Below, one piece after another: positions 11,601 through 17,600 of a stretch of DNA of 27,392 nucleotides. The notes under the pieces were generated by a model, which had not been told where the DNA came from, made no database searches, and saw nothing but the letters and a program-made list of their open reading frames with translations. Position 1 is the stretch's first letter. Each line of letters opens with the position of its first letter. Source of the stretch: Saccoglossus kowalevskii (taxonomy: Eukaryota; Hemichordata; Enteropneusta; Harrimaniidae); contig NW_003133375.1 of the NCBI RefSeq assembly GCF_000003605.2, forward strand, positions 32,638 through 60,029, written 5' to 3'. The position numbers and the translations under genes are program-made.

Positions 11601-14600
11601 ATGCAGACTGACAGACAACAGACAAACTGATTAACACACACAGACTGACAGACAACAGACAGACTGATCAACACACACAGATGATGGGCTCAGTCAGACA
11701 ATAACTCTCTTTAATTGTTGTTACCTGTGTTTCTGACGGCTTTTCCTCATCAGCCTTCTCTTCTGCTTCCTTATTCAATAACATAAACAAAATAATATAA
11801 ACATAAATGAAAGAAAATAAACAAGCAGAAATAAAAATGAACAAAAAATATAAAAAGCAATTAACTTTGAAGGGTCCTCGTCAAATAAAATGAAAATAAA
11901 AGTTACCTCTATTTCTGCTGGTTTATCGTCCCCTTCAGGTTTCTGTTCGTCCGCCTTTAACCACAAACAAATAAACAAACATTAACACGAAAACACAAAA
12001 CTTCCTCACAGAACAATAAAACTGTAATGTAAATTTAGGACAAACACTATTTATGACAAAACATACACATAACTAAAAAAAAAAACTTTGGACATACAAA
12101 CATTCATTTGCGCAAAATGCTTCAAATTGGAATATTTTTTAAAATGATAATACATTTCTGCCGAAACAGTATGTCACTTTTTTCTTTTATTTTTAAATTT
12201 TTCTTTATTTTTAATTTCAAATACAAACCTCTTTTTGTTCAGTTTGTTCCCCATCTGTTGCCGCTGGTTCATCAGTAGCCTGTGTTTTACAAGAAGACGC
12301 ACATGCATCAACGCTCAATCTTTATAATTTTAATTTAATTTTGATGTTTTTATTTCATGTACATTAATTAATTTACATGTGCTAATGTAAACACATTAAT
12401 TATTGCTGGTTTTTAATTTCACTATTTTCATTGATAAGTGGAATTCGCTAAAATAAAAACATGTGAACTTGAAAATAATAATAGAACTCATTGTTTCCTT
12501 GCCAAGTTCATAAATTTAAAATCTACAGAATTGCTCAAAATATCAAAATAGTGAAACTAAATAAATGATTTTACAGTACAAGTCTAATATGCTTCATGAA
12601 GAACAATGGTTGTCAATCATATACCTGACATATATATACGTGCACCCCTACATATATTGGTTTGTTCTATGACATAGTGTGCAGTCTTTATACCTGCACC
12701 CCTACAGATATTGGTTTGGTCTATAACAACATAGTGTGTAGTCTTGTACTACTGCTGATCATTCTGTGCCCTCTTAACATTGACACCCCTATAATAAAGT
12801 GCTTTATTCCATGACATATTGTGTCATATTATACCCTCACCCCTGCAAATAAAGTGGTTTGTTCTACATCACATGATGTAGTCCTTACACTTGCATATCT
12901 GCAATGAAGTGGTTTGTTTTATATTACCGAGTTAAGTTGTAACACCTGAACCATATTTTTAACTTTAAAGTGTGGTGGTCTTTGTGCTATGCATGCTCCA
13001 GGTATGGGTCCCATACAAACATTTATCACAAACCTATGTGCACACAGCTGCAGAATTAACTTGAGTGATCAGAGTATACAAGAAATGAGATAGTACAAGG
13101 GTTTAGATAGATAAATTTTGATCTGAGACATGGATGCTATAACCGCCATAAGCACTGTGTGCATTTCGCTCAGATCAAAATCTGCATGTGTAACTTGACG
13201 TCCATTTTAATAGTCCATGTAATAGGAAGTGGAAAAATCAATAAGATTATCTATCAACAAAATTCTACCAAATAAACATCATCCTTTAATTTTCCAATTG
13301 AAAGTTTACATCCAATCCTAAAGAAAAAAAATCTGTCTGTAAGAAGGTGAAAAGAGAAAGTCCGTATGCTAATAAATTAATGCTATAGAGAAAAAAGAGT
13401 TACTGTGCTTCTGAAACTAAATAAAAAAAATTTAATCTATGTGATTTTCACAAGAAAAGATTGCAATTATAAGATACACTTGAATTCAAACCTCTGCTTG
13501 TTGTTCTTGGTCCTCCTCAACCTGTTGCTCTATTTCCATGACAACCTTTAAGTTAGTAAATACACAATGATGAAAAGAATGAGATGGATATATAACTTAC
13601 TACAAGATGAACGAAATAATGAACAGAAAAATGAAGAAACAAACCTCTTGTTCTCCTTCCTGGGGTTCGTTCTCAGTTTGTTCTATCTCTGCGGTGACCT
13701 TTGGTTAGTAAAACACAGAATGGATGGATGAATGGATGGACGGACTGACAATGGACAGTTTGATACGCAGACAGACAGTATGGATATGTGAATGCTATTG
13801 AAATGCACACAAGTGTTACAACATATGACGAGTCAGAATGACAAAGTTAGTCAGATATTCACAAAGGAACACAAAACAAACCTTCTCCTGCTCATTTTCT
13901 GCTTGTTCCTCAATCTGTTCTGTTTCCTCGGTAACCTTTGTTAGTGAAACACAGAAAACACATAACAGGTATGGATGGAATTTTACAAGTACATGGTATG
14001 AGATGAAAGAATGAAGTAGATTAATTACACTATTAAAGGCTGAGAGAAAAAAATATCTCTATTTCTCGTTCCCGCACACATCATTTTGAACTATGTGCCT
14101 CAAAAGTTTGTTTTCCTTCTAAAGCATTCCAAAATGTGCTTGTACTCGCACTTATCTCAAATTTCCCCCATTATAGCTTAGTATTCAAATACAAAAACAA
14201 AATCGCCTTGCCGCCTCATTTTAAAATTTTTATTTGAAACACAAATGACCACAGGAGTTTTACAGAATGGAGATATAAATACAAACCATTTCTTCTTGTT
14301 GTTCATCAACGGGACTCTGTTCCTCAGATTGCTCAATTTGCTCTGCTACCTTTGGTTAGTAAAACAGACAAACTCATAGTAATAGTACAGACACACAGGA
14401 ATGAAGGACAGTTAAACCATTTGAGCACCATCATTTTTCCCATCAACATTTTGGTGCATATTTTTTACATATTTTAATGTAGTTTGCTATTCTAGATTGA
14501 TCGAACAGATGTAATCTGTTATTGTCTACAATTCCAGATCAAAAATTGTGAAAAATTATGTTATTTCGTAAAATGTGATAGAAGTTAGCATTCAAATGAT

Positions 14601-17600
14601 TTACGAATGGTGAGGAAAGATGTCACAAACACATAAATGTTACTTGACCATCTATGGCCTAAACTACAGAAATGTAATGGTGACGATAACAAACTACAAA
14701 CCTGTTCTTGTTCATAGTTTTCTTCAGCAGCTCCCTCAGCCTCAGCATCCTTTACAAGTTAATTAGAGAATCGAGGTGATATGGACAGTTAGTAGATGAA
14801 CAATATGTATGAAAACTAGCAGCCCTTTCACTGATACTACCAAGTGTAACCTTCCACAGCAGTTCTGTATGCAAATTAGCAACCTTTTCACTGCTACTAC
14901 CACTTATAACCTTCCGCAACAGAGTTTCCTATGCAAATCAACAACCCTTTCACTGCAACTTCCAACTATAACCCTCCACGACACAGTTCAGTATGTAAAT
15001 TATAAACCTGTTCACTTTTAGTACCAAATGAAACCTTCCACAACAAAGATGAACAATGTGAACCAACATGTATGCAAATTAGCCACCCATTCACTGCCAT
15101 TGTAAACTGTAACCTTCCACAACATTATTTGACCTAGTTTGCCTAAAACAGGACTTACAAAATAGTTAAATTAATCAAAAGTTGTAACTGTCTGAACCAT
15201 GTTCCTGAATAAATTATGAAAATATCACAAAAAATTTGAAAACACACAAATTAATATGGAAGTTCAATAGAGGTGTAAATCAACACTCATTGGATCGTGT
15301 ATCTTTTAGCAGGTGGTTTCATGGTACTACTGTAAAATACTTTATTTTAGCTGGAACTAATTTTCACTGAAAAAGTCTTTTAGCTGTTTTAGAAGTTTAT
15401 TTTTGTAAAATATATAAAAATAAAACATTTTTGCTGAATACCATTTTCACTAATACATCCTTTCAGCAAAAATAGTGAAAAAAAATTCCAAGCGAAAAAT
15501 AAAGCATTCTACATTATGCTAATTAATTATGTAATTTTAACCAATGAAATCCAACCTCAGTCGTTGCTTTTTTATCTTCTTCCTCCTTGTCTTGTGATTC
15601 ATCCTGTGCCTTGATTGGTCAAATAAAAGATATTTATTTAACTAACTTAACCAATGAAATATCAATTTATATAATTCTGAAACATTCTGGCAATTCTGTT
15701 TGATCTATGTCCTATATTATAAGTACCGATAGTTTCAGAGAGTTATGAGATGAAGGTATGTAAATGATGTGATAAGCAATGAATATCTCATGTGAATTGA
15801 AGAAATCAACTGAACTGAGAGATGACTAAAATATCGACAAGACAAACATATTCGTTTCTAGAAATACTAACTGCTAGCGTTCATTTCAGGCAAGTTAATT
15901 TCCTTGCTTATTCGCAAAGCATGTATAACGTGTGTTTTCCGCTTTCGATTACAGCGTTTTTCTCGCTCATTTCTATTCACGCTATCACACCTCTCCAAGC
16001 GTTCACTGTATTCAATGATGCCATTGGTTGAAATACATTTGATTGCCGAGCACATAAGATTTTCATTGCATATCACTCTACAAAGACATCTAAGTTATTG
16101 AATCATAAATTGACAGGTGCTAGTCAGTAGCACACCACTAACAAAAATATCTACTCAGATCAAGGTAATAAGCAAATAACAGCAGACACCTAGGAACAAG
16201 GTAAACAGTATTATTACACTATGAAAGATTGCAGTTACAGTGGTGCCTAGTGGAAACATACACATAATGCAATGGGGTTAATTACATAAATGCAATAAAT
16301 AGAATGACATTTTTAGTGCTAGAAATATTAGCAATTTTATATGATTTGCAAGAGGTCAATTTCATAAGCTTGGCATGATTTTCCAAAATTTGGAAATTTC
16401 ATAAAGTTTCGTCTATTGTGAAATAAAAGCAAATACATTAAGACTTTATAATATGCAACTAAAGAACACTAGCCTAAGGGTGCTTCTAGAGCCATGTGAC
16501 ATACTTTATATTGCACAACAAAAGATCAAAAGCCTAGGGGTGCTTTTAATGTCATGTGATCTCATAATAGATGATACACACTTGCAGAACACTACCCTAA
16601 GTGTGCTTATATCATGTGACCCCATAATTATAATATATACTACTAAAGGACAATGGCCTAGGGATGCTTGCACTAGTCACAAGACCTCCAAAAACTATAA
16701 GGTTACAGTGACAGAGCCTTACTCCTGTCCTTTCTCATGACATGCAGCATATTTTGACTTAGATAAGCAGTTCTGGCTTCAACTGATCAATCTTGCAAAT
16801 CCATGTTAAATGCTAAGACTAAAATGGCTAAGACTGCTAAAATGTCAAGAACCACTGAAGTAAATAATCTGGAATTTCGCATCCTATGAATCAAATATCT
16901 GAATTTCAAAAAGCAAGAATTAATTTTCTAATATTTTCACTAACCCATTTCACAAGATTGTCTACTGCCTGGGTTGTCTGAAAACAAAAATAAAATCAAG
17001 ATTCTTATTTTTCTTTTTTTAGATAATTTTGTAATTTTGTATATTAATGCAAATCTAATCAGAATTGGGAGTAGACGACCACCATTAAGATATAAAATAA
17101 GATAATATTTTTTTTTTATGATTCAGTGTATAGTAAAGATGACTTTATTTACAATGGAATTTTATTTTGGTGAAGTTGAGTCAGTAAGATTCAGTGAACA
17201 CACTTTTTATATGTGCAAGTCTTACAGAACCTATAAGCAATATTTTATTTTTGTTGCTGACGTTATGTTTTGTGGTAATAACGGCGATATCATGTTGATT
17301 TCTTAAAAAAGTTATCTGACTTTTAGTAATTTCTAGTATCAATGTTTGTCAACTTCCAAAACATTGCCACGTTCATGAAAATATCTGTTCTATTTTTTGT
17401 CTGGGAACATGACCATTGTTTGGAAGTATATTACTTCATAGCTTCGACAAATGATGATGTGATTTTGGTATATGCTGACTGGGTCCCCTTCTTGATATGA
17501 GCGTGGTGTCATTAATGCCTACACAAACATCAAAGTGTAACTCTGAATTAAGTACATGGCTATGGGTACAGTGTGTGTGTGTGTGTGTGTGTGCTTGAAA

